From Phoebastria nigripes (Eukaryota; Chordata; Aves; Procellariiformes; Diomedeidae): a stretch of DNA of 64,000 nucleotides. Below the pieces are notes generated by a model. It searched no databases and was not told the origin of the DNA. It worked only from the letters and a program-made list of their open reading frames with translations. Numbering within the stretch: position 1 is the first letter of the stretch; the number at the start of each line of letters is the position of its first letter. Of this stretch, positions 11,970-27,002 are shown one piece after another. The translations under genes and the position numbers were made by a program. The stretch is taken from positions 186,001 to 250,000 of the forward strand of contig JAYKAV010001842.1 in NCBI GenBank assembly GCA_035582835.1, given 5' to 3'.

Positions 11970-13843
11970 ACAACCCTAAACACAATATAGATGAAGCATT
12001 TGAGAATAACCAAGAATAATTTATCTATGGAATTATACTCTTGTATCATGAAGCAGAAAGACCAAATTCTTAGTATTTCATTCTTTGAATTGTTATGATT
12101 AAAGTTTCAGCATCCATGCTGTAAAAGATAATGCAATTCATTGTACGTGCTTTATTCTTTTCTAATACATGCATATTTTGAAATTGTATAGTTCTATTTT
12201 TAGTAGGTTCCATTGGAATTATTTTTACTCCTCTATATTTACTCCCAGTTATTTTAGTATTTGTAGTAACATCTGCTAATATTTGCAATTCACAGCAATT
12301 TTCTTATAAGAAACATAATATTTTTCTGCTGATTTGATAGCAGTAGCTGCAGTTACGATTCCAAAATGGTTTCTTCTGATATCCCTTCTTTTGCAGATTC
12401 AGCTATATCTCTTGGATATGGAAGTTTCTTAGCCGTGGGGTTTAGGTTTTATGGGAAAACAAAGGAAATTGTGATGAGCAGGGTTAAAAAGTAATTTAAA
12501 AAAAAAAAAATTCTAACTATATGATAAAAGGGGGATGGAAGGAGAAAGATGTTGTGGCTTAACTTTATGCATGTGAAAAACTGGGAGTCAGTACAAGGTA
12601 CTCTTTTAGATTAAATACCGATTAGATTAAATACCAATTTAAGAAACTTGCTAGAGAGTAGCTCCTCTGGAGGGTTGTGAAATTCGAATTTATTAGCTAC
12701 CTAAACAGATCAATTAATTCTTTTTTTATAAACTTTATTTTGGCCTGTGTTGCAAGTTGTTGTCTTACACATTGAGGAGAAAATAGAACTAAGTAAGAAC
12801 TGCCAAGTTTAAACAGTTGTGAATGAGTGTGTCCTTTAGAAACACATTTTCCAGAAAAGTAAACTGACAGTTTAATACCTTAGAAATGACTAGACAAGAC
12901 ATTATTTGCGAAGCTTATTATAATTTAGTTATTCAAAACATGCAGTTATTAAATAGCTCATAATTATTCTCTATTCAGTAAAACAAGTATCCTTTTGAAT
13001 TTTTAATGCATCTTAGGCCTTGTCCTTGGACAGTTAAGAAATTTATCATTTGACAAATAGTTTTGTTTCTGCAATTTATTTAATGAACTTGATTATATCA
13101 GAAAAGGTGACCATTTCACAGGTATTAAAAATGTGATGTGTTTTGCCCAATCAGTCAAGGCTTTCATTATTGTAAAACTTTTCATATTGCAGTAGGAATA
13201 CTCTTTATTTCTGAATAAATCCTCACACCCTGTCAATTCAGACTGTCTTACCATAAGAGGTAGGCCTTACTAAATTTGTAAAGTTGAGATGGCATTTAAG
13301 AATCAGCAGCTGACCAAGTCTAGGGTAGACACAAAGTACAGATTGAACTGTTTTCCTTGACCTTGATCTGACCTCTGTTTGCACGTGATTACTGACACAA
13401 GGTTCATAATCTCCTTTAGAGCATATTTAGGATGGCACCTGGCATTCTCCTCTGTGTACCAGTCTTCTCTAACATGTTTGCAGAAGGTAGGATCTTGGTT
13501 ATGCCTTGGTCGTGTTTCTCAAAACTCACCTGCTCTTTACTTGCACAACTTGTTCAGCAGTTCAATGTCTTGCGTATTTTTGTTCTTGTAGTCTGCATTC
13601 AAAATACTTTACATCTCCCAGGTCTTAAAGTTCAATAGTTACTGCCTGGCTTGGTTGTAGGTTTTCATAGCTAGAGTAAATCTTTTACATTTTTCTTCTA
13701 CCATGCACAACAGCTTAGGAGTCCTTAAGGAAAAGAGGCAGTTCTTACTAATTTATTTTTATGCATTGAAACATCGCATGTTGTTGCTAAGGTGATGAGT
13801 GCATTTGATATTTAGAAAGAAATTTAGTAGGATAAAAGGGTAT

Positions 13844-13985
13844 GGGGGGGGGGGGCGGNACGGGGAGGAGCCGCGGCGGCGGCTCCCGCTGGGCGGCGGA
13901 ATGCCGCCCGGCCGCCCGGGCTCTGAGGGGAGGCGGAGGGATCCGCGCACACCCCCCTCCGTGGGGGGGGGGGGCGGGCGGGCGT
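13844..13985. other. Small GC-rich island bounded by poly-G runs
   Basis: About 140 bases of almost pure G/C with many CpG (CCGCGGCGGCGG, GCCGCCCGGCCGCCCGGG) start at a 12-G run (13844-13855) and end at a second G run (about 13963-13974) followed by GGGCGGGCG. AT-rich intron borders it abruptly on both sides, and an N sits at 13859. It may be a tiny CpG island with quadruplex-forming edges, an insertion, or an assembly join. It has no supported reading frame. Confidence 0.55.
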
Positions 13986-16570
13986 AGAATACAACCCAAA
14001 AAAAAGAAAACAACTTGGTGAACTTGGGTAGCATCAAAGATTTTTATCAGAGCCAACCCCTGTTATCTTTGACATGATTACTACATGGTTAAGAGCCAGC
14101 AGCTGCTGGTGCATGGTCAACAACTAGCAGAAAAATGATCTAATACACTTTTTGTTGCTTTTGCATTTTCTGAAATTTCATTTATTTGTTAAGCATTTAT
14201 CATCTGCTTCTTCCAAGTTGTAGTTAATATGCTTCTGTCTTGCCTGCCAAGCTTGTAGGAAAAATTTTTCAAATCAAATGCATTAGCACAAGATTTTTCA
14301 TTAATTCCCTTTCTAAGGAAAAAAAGAGAACAGCCTGGCTTTAACTTTACAGTTGAATTCATGTGTCCGTTAGAGGAGTAGTGTGGACATTTTTTTCCTC
14401 TCATCAGGGCATTTCTTCCTTTATATATGACAGTAGTAATATGTAGTAGTAGTAAGCAGTAATATCAAAGATGAGTGTGTCCCTCAAGAATACCACTTTT
14501 GGAGGCTCTGGCTTCAGTCTTCCTTTCAAAAGTAACTTTTCACTAACTAAATAAAAGTAAAAGTAGGAAAAAAAAAAAAAAGGATGGTCATACATAAAAA
14601 TATCTAGTGGTTTTATCAGGCTATAATCTGCTTTAAGGTGCTAAGTAGGCTCCAAAGTGTAATCAAACAATGCTAAAATAATCTAGGCAGTTTCTGTCAT
14701 GGATTATGTGGCAGATCAAAAGTCTGTTCTCAGAGGAAGAAAGATGCTGATGTTACACAGGATAAAAGTTTGCTCTGCTGCATGCTTGTGAATAATACCT
14801 TTTAAAAAAAACTTTTTTTGGGGGTAGAAGAGGGCAATGTTTTACTTCTCCTCTGCTTATTTATATCTCTACGGTAGTGGTTCCATGTCGTGCTGTTCAG
14901 TTGTATTTGTGTTTTAGCTGTGTTCCACTTAGCACTTTATCTAGGCAACAAACCCCAGTGGCATAATTCGTACTATTGTCTGGAATGAAAACTGCATGTG
15001 CCTCTTCCATATATTCTCTCTGTACAAAGTCAGGCTGTCAAGAGGGGGGGGGGGAAAGTCTGTAATTTCATTTTACAAAAGCACATGCTGCATAAAACAA
15101 CTTGAGTGGGAGTCTGTCATGAAACCACATGACCTCTTAAAAAACCCAGTTGTGTTACCTCTTAAAATAGTCTTCTATTGTAGTGCAGGCAAAACACCTG
15201 AATCGGGTTCACCTGTATCTTGGACAGCCCCTGGTGATTATTTATTGTAGTACAGTTTTAAAGTCTCAAACCATTGCTAATTAATCTTTTAAAACTTTAC
15301 TACCTTAAGTGGCTCTACTGCTATCATAATGTTGCTATTTCCCATAGTTCTTATCAGATTTCAGAGAAAGCATGAACTATAGGGTAACTCTTAGTAGATA
15401 ATACTGTCCCAGAGATAGTGTGAGATTAAGGTGGGTGAATTATGAATCAATTATCTGTTGTAATTATTTATTATGCCTTGTTTTCAGTCTGAATGCAAAG
15501 TGCAACTTTAGGCTTCTGCTTCACAAATTCTAAATAAATGCTGTCATAATAAAAGCTACACTGGATTTTCTTTTGTCAGCATGACTATTGCTGAAACAGT
15601 GTCAAATTGCTACTGCAGAAAAGGGAAATGTAAAGGTGAAATAAGCAGGTTAAATTCTGTGATAGTAGAAATCCTTGCAGTTTTTTTGTTAATACTTTCA
15701 TAGGTATTCTCACTTAGTTCCAAATAATTAGCTGTACTTGAGAGTCACATAAATATGCATCCTGTTTACAAAAGGTAGGCCTTGGATTGCCATCTGGATG
15801 TCATCACAAATGGAAATCATGGCCAAATGATGCCCTGATTGTCTGTTTTTTAAGTTACATGAATTTATTAGTTAGACTTGTACTTGGAATAAGTTTAAAA
15901 GTTTATTTCCAAACAGAAAAGAGCTTGTGAGAAAAATGATTGTGTATTATTTGGATTGTAGCTTATAGAAGGATGTTAAAGTTCTGTAAGTTGTACTTTT
16001 GTAGCAAGTATAACATGAAATGTTATTCTTGCCTAAGCTCTATTTCCAATAGATTTAATGAAAAACTTAAATGTGAACTCAAGGCTTCAAAATTTCCTAG
16101 CCAATGACTGGGAAAAGACAAGGGAGGAAGGAGAAGGTCAACAAGATCATCTGGAACAAAACCTTAAAACGAAATTTACTTTGATTTCCCAAAATCACAC
16201 TGATTTATGGGAAGAATTGTCTAACTCCAGTTAAAAAGCTGCATTTGGGATGTCAAGGGAACTGTATCTGTCATGGCAGCTTCTGTCTGGTGAATGTCTA
16301 ATGTATTTGAGGTCTTCTAACCAGTGGAAATTTTCTTTATCCCTCATAAATGGGACCCTTTGAATAGGAGACTCGTATTACTTTAAATTCCCATCTTCTT
16401 CACTTCTACAGCAACGCCCCCAGTTCTTATGATAGCTGCTGCTCTGAGCTTTCCCGAACAGCAGAGTGAAATTGGTGTGATTCATTTCAGCCTTGCTCCT
16501 GCCTACAGGTTTAAGAATAGGAGAAGATAAGCCTTCATTTCAGAGGTAAAAAAAAAAATTATCTGTATTT

Positions 16571-16606
16571 AAAAAAAAAAANAAAAAAAAAAAAAAAAAA
16601 AAAAAA
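16571..16606 (+). repeat. Poly(A) tract
   Basis: A run of 36 positions, all A except an N at 16582. A shorter A run lies just upstream. No flanking direct repeat was seen. Confidence 0.9.
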
Positions 16607-19600
16607 CAGCACTAAATTGCATGTATTGACCCCTTAAACTCCATATTTCTAAGTATAGACTTCTGGAAATATGAGGCCTTAGCACATTCAGATATTTCCT
16701 AAGTTATTAAAAAACATCGGTGTTTTTGCTTTAGTGAGGTTGTATCATATTTATGTGAATATTGAGAAACTTGTTTACCTATGTGCTGTAATTACAAGGT
16801 TAGGGAAGGCTGTAAGGTTTGCTGCTTCTTCAGGAGCCTCAGATGTACTGTTGTGTATACACTCCCTTTAAAAGTTTCCATATGTGCAGCTGGTAATGGA
16901 AATCCACAGGTGCTATCAGTGCTCTCTCTTGGCAGTGTGGGACTGTCACTGTTATCAGTGTATCATGGTATGTATTTGTACTAGAAGTGGGATCAGACAT
17001 CCTGATGTTTGTAGTCCAGGGGCCCCCAGCTTTGTCTACGCAAGCATCTGACTGGTGATGCCACTAAGAAAGCAGAACTTCTTATAAGAAGAATTTAGCA
17101 AAGGACTTGAATGAAGGTGGTCAGGAATGCAGTGTAAGGACTCAGGGCTGATTATCAGATCTTTGTTAAAACAAGTACTACAAGCACCTTGAATACTCTC
17201 TTTGTTACTTTATCTGTGTTTTTTGTCCTTAACTTAAAATAACAATATAGCCTTCATGATTGTAACAAGTTGGCATGTTTCTAGCTACTAACTTATTTCT
17301 GGTGAGAGCAAATGTATATATTTATCTAACATAATAAAAATATTTTTCTTGGGTTATTTGGTTATTCAAATTCTAAAGTGTTCCATATTTTTGTTTATAG
17401 TGTTGCTTTTTCAGCCACACTTCCTTATACTATTTTTTCCAAGTTAAAAAAATAAAATACCTCTAGACCACAGTTGCAGCATTTCCTAGCAAATTTGCTA
17501 ATGCTGTCTTCAGTTACGTAACCTACAGTGGGAAGTGAAATATGGCACCAGACAGCTTTCCAGTATTAATCAATTTTTTTCTATTGATCAGGGTTAGCTT
17601 TGAAACAATGAGTGACCTGGAAGAAAAGAAGCTTGGTATTTCAGTGCTTTTTTTTTTTTTTAATTAAGCCAGTGTGTTTTGAAACTATTCTTCTCCTTTC
17701 TTAGGAAAATACTTTTTAAATTTTCCTGAAAATAAGTTAAAAATTACTAAGTTTCTATTGAAATATTACTTTCCTTGCAGAAACTTTTCCAAAACTTTCT
17801 TAGAATGTTCTCTTCTGAATCACAGAACTGTTTAAATGCTTCTGCATAGAAGATGCGGAGAAAATCTGGTGATTGCTGTTTTAGGGAAGAGCTTTGAGAT
17901 AAATAGATTTGGAGGTTATGTTCCAAAATAGGAAGGGGAGGAATTCCTGAGAATAGGAGAATAGACGCTGTTTTCCAGAGTGAAACAAGTGCTTTTCCTT
18001 TTTATTTGCTTAAGTGACCTATTTTGTGGTTTAGAATTGTCCTGTTGCTTATAGCATACAAGAGAGCAAACTCAATGAGTTACTGACTGCCTTACCTATA
18101 TTAAAGTGTTTGGGTTTGCTGTCTCACTTAAATCTGGATGACTTTTGTTCACATGAATAATCCTTTCTTGAATTCCTTTGTGTTACCTCACATTAAGTCA
18201 AGGGTTTACCAGACACTGTTGCTCTTTCTATGGTTTCCTTACCCTCCTGTGCAATCTCCTACTTAATTTTTTGTTTTATAATTGGAGACTCTGGCTTTTA
18301 TGGTGGATACAAGGTAAAGTCAATGATTGACTTTCAGTGTATTCTTATTTTGTTTACCTCTAGCTTGAATCATGTCTTAATTTAGTGAAGACTCTAAGTT
18401 CTCCTTGTAATGAGAGTCTTCCATACCTCTTAATCATTTTTACTGCTTTTAGATGTTTTCTTTTTATGCTTCATCTTTTCAAAACCATTTGAACAATATT
18501 ATTCATATTGATTCTGTATCATTAATGGTACTAAACTTTTTTAGTGCTTGTTTTTATTACAATTTACTATAATTTTGCATTGACCATTTATTTTAGTTGA
18601 ATTGTTTACAGGGAATGTCTTACACTGAGAGCCTATCTACAGATGCCCTGTGTAATTTATTATGCAGTGATAAACAAGCACGTTTAACTTAACTTCAAAT
18701 GTGTGCATACAAAGTTTTGATAGCTGGTTTGTTTATGGGAAGAGGTGCAGACTCCATTTGTGTGTGCGTGTGTGGCTGAGAGCTGTTTTCTTTAATTGTG
18801 AGAACTCCTTTGTAAGGTAACTTGTGTTTGTAAAGTCTCTCTGAAGAGATGTCACTGGATTACGAAACTGCAAAATACCAAAGTAATTTTATATTCCACT
18901 TATTAACTATTTAGTACATTTTCCAAATGGACAAAAAGGAAAAACAGTTGTCAGACTGGAGTGTGGGTTTTTTTTATTATTATTTGTCAAACCTTCAAAT
19001 TTATTTTGTTATTTCTGCCATGAGCCTTACACAGATTGACAGGAATGACTTTGTTCTGAAGAATTCTCACTGGCCTACACTTGCTGTGTCAAGTTCCTCA
19101 AGGAAATGTTATAGCAGTCTAAGTTTTTACTTGGGTTTAACAGTTATTGAAATAAGACTCACTGGTATTTCAACATTTGTAGCTAAGAAATTAGATAATG
19201 TCTGACCATCAGATATTCACTAGCAAATATTTACTTACCTTTTATACACTTTTTCCCCTGAACTAAGCAAGCACAATATTTATTTGGATCACCAGTGCAT
19301 GTAAGTTATTTAGGATGAAACTTTCAGAAGCACTTATGAGCTTATCGGGGTTGCTGTTAAGAGTTAATTTTGTTGTCACACTTTCTATCAGAGTTCTGCA
19401 AGAGCATTTGATGATATGATTAATGCTTTAGAACTTCAAAGAGGCAGTATTATTAATGTGATGATTGACATAAAGTTACTCTAGTGAGAGTATTATAATA
19501 GCTGAAAATCTTATCATCTTGATTATTATTACTGCAAAATGCCATGGAAATGGGTAGTCAGCTATACATCTATCCTAACTTGCATTGAGAGCCAGATGCC

Positions 19601-22600
19601 TCACCTGAGTCTAGTCAAATATGAATCTTGTTTTATTTGGCAGTCCATAAGAAACAATTTGATTGTTGAATGGGAAACACCTAGTGTTTCTGAAAGTGAC
19701 TTGATTCATACAGATTTTGGTAAATTTTCTCATGCATCACCATTATTCAGAGCCAAGTCCTGTGCAAACTTCCTTATGCTGCCGCCAGTAAAATTGGAAA
19801 CTAAGTTTCTAGATAGTAAACTCTGGTGTAGAGCAGCTCAACTGCAATGATAGCTGACCTCTCCTTAGCAGTAAGTTTGTATCAAAATGTTAAAATACAC
19901 ACCCTTGCCATAGAGTCATACTCTTAAAANTGTGTGATATTGCTGCCAAATATTAGAGTTGTCTTGGGCTTTTACCAAGGAGTAGGTCATACTAAGTTTC
20001 AGTGAGTTGAGTAAAAAATTGACTTTCCTGCAAAGTGTGTTATTTCAAGTTGCAGGTAAAGAGCAAAGAGTCCAGTGTTTCAAATCTTACGGACCCTTGT
20101 CAGGGATTGCACAAGCAAAGTGGACTTTGTGCTGGAACTTCACTCATAGCTACCAAATCCTTAACTGTTAAGTGTCAGCCTCCAGTCTCTCCACTCTCGT
20201 ATACCAGAGCTATGTTTTTTCTGGTTCCTTGCTTGCAAATGAAAATGTCCAAGCTACTTTTCAGTGATGTTTTATTTTTGTATTTTGTTTGAGTTGACAT
20301 TTTATGCTATGAAAAGATGTGTGCAAAAAACTTGTTGTTGTTCTACAACTTTAAAGTCTAATTGATATAAACAGGTTAATCTTGAATGTAGCAGTTAACT
20401 GAGCAGAAGACAAATACATTTGTGCTCTGACTGGGATTTGTTTTCACTTTATTTGAAAAATGGAGGAAGTTGCCATTCCCTGGAGTGACTTTATGAGCCT
20501 ATTGACCTTTCTTGATTTCATAAATTAAGCAGATAGCAGTTTGCTGTCGTCTGGTTTGGGGCAAGCTATAAATTTAGTAACTTCTGTTGTTGGTTCTGTT
20601 AACATGAGCGCCAACTGTTGCTGTTGTCCTGTAGTACTCTCTTCTACATCTTGAGAAATGCACTGGTTGGGCAACTGGAGCATTACTGGAGTTAGAGTTC
20701 CTTTGGAAATATAATGCAGTATATCTTCTGTTATCAGAGAAGACTGAAAAGCATTTCTCTAAGAAAATATCAGCGGGCTGCAGCTGAAATGAATGAAGCA
20801 CTTGGTTTCACAGAGAAAGCTCAGCAAATCTTTCACAATTTCTCAGCAGATAAAAATGATTTGGGGACTATATTGTACATTAAAATAATGAGTTTGCATA
20901 ATGTTTACCCTCCTCCTTTATCTACTTTTATGTATTAGAAAAGACCTGTAGTGGTATTCTGCCATATGACCTTGGATTGTCACTCTGAAGTTGGAAGGAG
21001 ATGAGTCTCTCCAAATTTAAGAGATGCAGAGAAGCAAAGTTTTCATGCCTGCAAATGTGTCGTGACAGTAGCTGCTTATTAACGATCAAAGATGTTCCTT
21101 GTTAGGTTGGAGACCCAGTTAATAAAATGCTATAATATTTTTAATGGGGACTAATGGAAACATAGTATGTATTTACTATAGTAGGTAGTTGGTAATTACA
21201 TTTTTGTCATCTCTGCTTAAGTTGTTAATCATGTTGTTTTCCTTACCTTGTACAGATATGAGTGCATGTCATTTGACATATATTGGTTTTACATCTCTGT
21301 TCTTAGTGTCTGAGCAAAAAGCTCAGGGAAATTAATAATACTATGCTTGCAGTAAATAATAGCCTTTAAAACTGTACAGAAAAAAGAAATATTGTTTAAG
21401 GCAAGCTTGAATTGCATGCCAAAACTGATACCTTGGCACTTTGGAGTGTGCTGCTAAAAGGAGGGCAATAAGGGAGTGTGCGCTATGGGAAATACTACTG
21501 AATATGTTTTCCAAAGTAGTTTTCCACTTTTGAAATGCGAGATATGAATCTATTGCAAATCTATTGGATTGCTGCTGATAACATTAAAGAAAGATTTTCA
21601 TCATCAAAAATGTGTGCTGTATGTGTTTTTCCCTATTGAATCCCTCAAAGTAAAGATTACCTCTGCAAGTTGTACTGAAGAAGAATAAGAGAATAAGAAG
21701 GTTAAAGGAAAGAAAACTGGAAATGTATGCCAAGGAGGGGGATGAAATACGTTGTAAAACAGAAGGGAGTGGTTTTACTGAGAATACTTTACTGTTTTGT
21801 TGGAGAAAAATTTCTGACAAATGACATGTTGTAGGTATGGTAAACAAAAGGATTCAGTTGGGTAAAAATGAATAACAGAGGACAAATTCGAGTGAATGTA
21901 AATTAAAAATGTTGAGTGTAACCGTGTAGCAATTCTGCAAGGTTTAATTTTATCCTTGGGAGATTTAATCTGGTGGTAGCAGCACTGTCCGGATCCTACA
22001 TCTGTGAGAGGCTTTGCTCTTGTTTCCTCAGTGTTAGAGACTCCTGTTACAGTAATCCCAGTGCTTCGGTTAGATACAAAGGCAGTCCTGTTTCCTGGGA
22101 ATTGTAGCCCTTGTACAGCTGCATTCTCCAAGTACAGCCATAGCCCATGTCTGGACAAACGTTTGGATAAACTGCACATTTTTGGTCTTTCATGCAATTA
22201 CAGCTTTTCACTAACCTTTCGAGAGTTCTGTTTGGCATGTGGAGCAAAATTGCTCTTGATAGCAGACCACCGCCTTTATCAGTAGTGTATGAAGGGCATT
22301 AGCTTTTGGGTCTGCATGTGGACTCAGCAGTCCCTTTTTTTTTTCCCTTTTCTTTTTTTAAATGTCACTTATTGGTATGACCACTACTGAATTTGAACAT
22401 ATCCAGTTTGTCTAACAGCAGAATAAAATGGCAGGTAAACTCCAAAGTAGTTACCTTTAAAGATAACTTACCTAAAAAACCCAGATATTTTTGATCTAAC
22501 CCTCTCAAATGTTTAGTGATCCAAATAGGGCCATGACAAATATCTGGGTTATTTATTACAGATGAAGGCAGACTGTTCTAATAGTGATCATTTTAAACTT

Positions 22601-25600
22601 TGTGGTACAGGTAGGCGTGTGAGGTCTTTCATTTGCATTATCTTGCAAATGATGCTGTCAAAATGCATGTTATCTCTTAATCATCTGAATGTAGCTTCAT
22701 TTCAGGGTCAGAAAAACATTTCAGGGAGAGCTATAGTAAATGTAGAAGCAACATTTTCTGGATTCAAGTAAAAGCTCCTGTTCGTTAAAGCGGAGATATA
22801 AATTTTGACTAGTTCTCTGTATTTAAATACAAAATTTGAATGCTCTATTTTTAACTGAATTGTACATAAAAACTGGCTAAATATAGAGAACACCAGTTAT
22901 TTCTGGAAAATCTGTATGCCAGCTGTCATTTCTTTTGCTGCTTCTTTTGTTTTAATACTTAGCAAAATAAAAGCTAATGGAATATAACTACAGAGAAGAA
23001 TGTTTATCATGTTTACTGTAATGGGTTGGCTGTGTCAATGGTAGCTGCGGTTAGCTATCAAGTAACTTGCTAGGAATTTGTAGTGAATGGTGGGAGGTTG
23101 TGTTATTAGGGAGGGTAGGAGGTAGAAATACACAACTACGTTGAGCGAGAAAATTCTAGAGCAAGTCTGATCGCATATTTGTGTACTCTATCTGCTGTTT
23201 TAGAAATATTGGCATAGAGGCAGAAATAACATTTTTAAATCTTGCTAAGATAAAAGCTCTATGTTTAATTATTTACACATAATTGTTTCATCACAGCTCT
23301 TGTGTGGGTTAAAATTGCACAGAATTAAACCCTGTGGATGTTTGTTTGCCATACTTTGTAACTGTTAGGTGACATTCTGTACTACTTAAGTCATTATGGA
23401 TGAGTAAGTCCTCTAGTCTACAAACATAAGACTTCTTATGGTTTATACTCAGGTTAGTCAGAAGGCATTACATATTAAGGATTTGAATGAGATGCTGCAA
23501 ATGTGGATGGCATACTATTGCAAACAGGTAATTTAAACTACTTTTTGTCCTTCTTTCTGTTACAGAGGGTGATGATACGTAATTTAATTTACAAAACATG
23601 AAGTTTATGAAGAAGACTGGAGACAATTCCTGTTTCAATTTTTGTGGACTGGTGTAATACCACACATTTAAGATAGGCTTCCCGCTCGTAGGATTTTTCA
23701 GCCTAAATTTTTTTTTTTTTTTTTTAAGTCTGTTTATCTGAATTTTGTGAATAGCTTCAGCTAAGCTTTTCTGGGCTCATGAAGAACTCCATATAATGGC
23801 AATATATTCCCTTTTGCTTCTTGCAAACTGTTGCATCATTTCTTTATGTTGGCATGGCATACCCTATGATGCCATGCTAACATTTCTTGTACTGATTATT
23901 ATATAATTTAAGAAGTTTGTGTTGAGATACAGTAACGATCTTCAGTGCTATCATTAAAGTGGAGACTTTGCCAAACATTTGCAGAAATTGGTGTTTTAAA
24001 TAGCCCAGCTCAGAATTTTCTTGCACTTTCCATGGCAACAAGTTCATCTGTTATGCAAATGTCACGTTAACAGTCTCTGTAAATGCATTGCTCTCTTTCT
24101 TTTCAGCAAAATGGATATTTAGTGCTTGGTACAAACATATTTTAATACACATATACAGTTAGGTGTATGTGCATCTGTCTTCAGGTGTATTGAAATATCT
24201 TCCCAAGGCGAGACTTTACTGCAACATTTATAATCTGGTTGGAAAATGTAGTGATTAAAATGCTACTATTTGTATGTGAAGTGATGGTTAATGTGTAGCA
24301 ATATGTTTATACAACAGGCAGTTTGATATTAATGGAATTACTGTGAAGTTTGTCTTCCATGCTTATTCTGTTCCTCTTTCTCCTGCTTCTACTGTGTAAG
24401 CTTGAAAGTGTCTTTTTAAGGAAGAGGAGAGGCAAGTGCTGCTGGAAAAAATTACGGAAGAACCTTTGCTCACTGAATTTGCCTTTATTCTTGATGTCAA
24501 GCAGCTGTTTATCTCTGCTGCTGCTGTTTGTGGTCATTGAGTTTTGAATTATAGCGAGGGAAAATACATTATCTAGAACAATGGGGCATGCAATTTCTCT
24601 TCAGAGACCTTGCTTCTATAACTTTTGCTTTTGAAAGATCCCTCCTGGAGACCTTCAGTATCACTTGACACATGTGAACCTGTTGCAGGACAGACTGTTT
24701 GCAGGCACTACTTTTGCCTTTCCTACCAGCCTGCGATGAAAGGATGTGTAGGGCTGAACTAAGACAAGGGTGGTCAGCCCCTGGCATTTCAATTATACAG
24801 GGATCGCAAGCAGTTCAAGTGCAGTGCCCTGCTGAGTCTTTGTCGTAAGAACAGTGGCGGGGTTGTGCTAAGCACAAGGCCTGACAGATAATATGAGCCT
24901 CCAGCTGTGGGAGGAAGCAATCCAGCAGAGAATGATGAGGCCGACATAGGCTGAATGTCCAGTTTTATAGTACAGGGATGGGACTTTGGCTAGAGATAAT
25001 TTCCAAGATTTTTCCATTTTTTCCCAAAGTGTATAGCTATATGTATTATACCTCTCCACCTTTAAAATTAGTTGATATATTAGGTTTGGGCAGATTGACA
25101 ATACAGAACTAAGGTCTTCTGTAGCTCTAAATTATTCTCATGGTTCTCAGGAGTCGGAAGTTAAAATCACGTTGTGATAACTTTTGTACACTGTGGAACA
25201 GGTCATGTCAATTTTAGTGTTTCATTTGCTTAACAGTACCTAAAATTATGCCTACACAAACTAGTTGTATCTGATAACTGTGTAATGGTATTGCAAGAAA
25301 AATGCCCCAGCAATTATTTATAATAATGATGGATTGAGGAAAACAGGGTAATAAAGGCATTTAAATGTTTCTTTTTCTGCGCATTTTCATACATACTTGA
25401 CAGCATTGTTAAAATAGGCCTCTTAATGATACTGTGTATGTAGCCATTCAGATTTAATTGACACCCCCTTTAATTAAATGTTTGTTTAGGAAATTGAGCT
25501 GTGCCTTGTATGACTTGAATTTCACCCTTAGAATTGCTGGAATATGAATAAAAATGTGCTGCTTTTGCATCCTTTTTACATCTTTTTTTAATGTTCAGTT

Positions 25601-26980
25601 TTAGAAAGATTTAGTCTTGAAAATGGAAAAGTCGGTTAATGTTGTCATACTTAGTCTGTATTTTTGAATCAGAGATAGGTACCTTCCTACTTAGGGGAAG
25701 AATTTTGTCAGAGGATGTTAGAAAGGGTTTTATGTGTGCATGCACACCAACAAGTGGGATGCATCTCTATAGCAAAACTGGAAAATGCTCCTAGTATAGC
25801 ATATCTTACACTAACAATAAAATAAAAATAAAAACAACTTCTGGCTTGACTCATAGCAATTTAGTCTGTGAAAAAAAAATCTACCACCAAAGCTGTTCTA
25901 TGGCAGCACTTGAGTATCTGAGCCTTGGGCTCTTGGGAGGCATCCTGTTGGGTTCTGCAGTAATTTTTTTTGCCAGTACAAGAGCATTTTTCCCCAAAGC
26001 ATTTGGTAGGCAGTGGTTTCATGTTTTGTTTTGGTTTAAGTTGGAAGCTTTTGAGTTCAAAAGACATTCCCTCCCCAGGTAATAATGTATGTGTGTGTTC
26101 AGAAGTACACTTCAGAGTTTTTCAGCTAAGCTTGCTCTAATCAAGTTTCAAAGTAATATTTAAATACAAGTAGTTCAAAGGAACTTTGGTATACTGTTGT
26201 ATTAAAAGTAATATTATGTAAGAAATACTGGAAGTTGATGTCATAATATTTAAGTAACTTCATTTTAATAAAGCAGGTGTTGTTGAGGTGTTTTCTTTCG
26301 AGGTTGTCATCTTTTCTATTCCTAGCCTAATATTTACTAGCTTTGTGACTTGTCCCTACTATTTTTACTCTCTCTTCTTCTTTCTCCAATAATTTGCAGT
26401 GTGACATTTTGAACAATGTAGTGGAATAACGTCACCTATCCTAGATCACTTAAAATTTTGGACAACAATTTAAAAATGGTTTCATTACCATAGGCTATGA
26501 GATGGTGGATGCTGCAAGTCAAATATTCTTTGACGCAGTAATATGATGAAGGTGTAAGTCTGCAGTGCTTAACATGCAGCCTCTCTTCCAAAATGAGTAA
26601 CTATGCAATGAACCTGTAGTATATGCTTTGAAATGTGACTGTTGGCTTAGATCTTTAAATAAAATATTTGCAGAACCTCGTGGGTTCAAGGTCATGTTTT
26701 CAGCAAATTTCTGTAATCCACATGATTATACGAATAATCCTCATATACATACACTTATATATATGAGGCATGTCATACCTACCAGCTTTCCCTAAATGTT
26801 AAGAGTTCTTAGCTGTTCTCAGTGACTGTAAGCAGCTCTTAACACACAGGTATGTTGCTGTTTATTTAGCCGAGTGGTTTGTGATTTGGCTTTGCTGTCT
26901 GAGCAGGTGCTGGTAGATAATAATGAAAGGTTTTGTAAACATCATTTCACTATGTAATGAATGGTGGCTAGTGGTAGAAT

Positions 26981-27002
26981 AAAAAAAAAAAAAAAAAAAA
27001 AA
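26981..27002 (+). repeat. Poly(A) tract
   Basis: A run of 22 A bases after GGTAGAAT in the large intron. No flanking duplication was seen. Confidence 0.9.
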
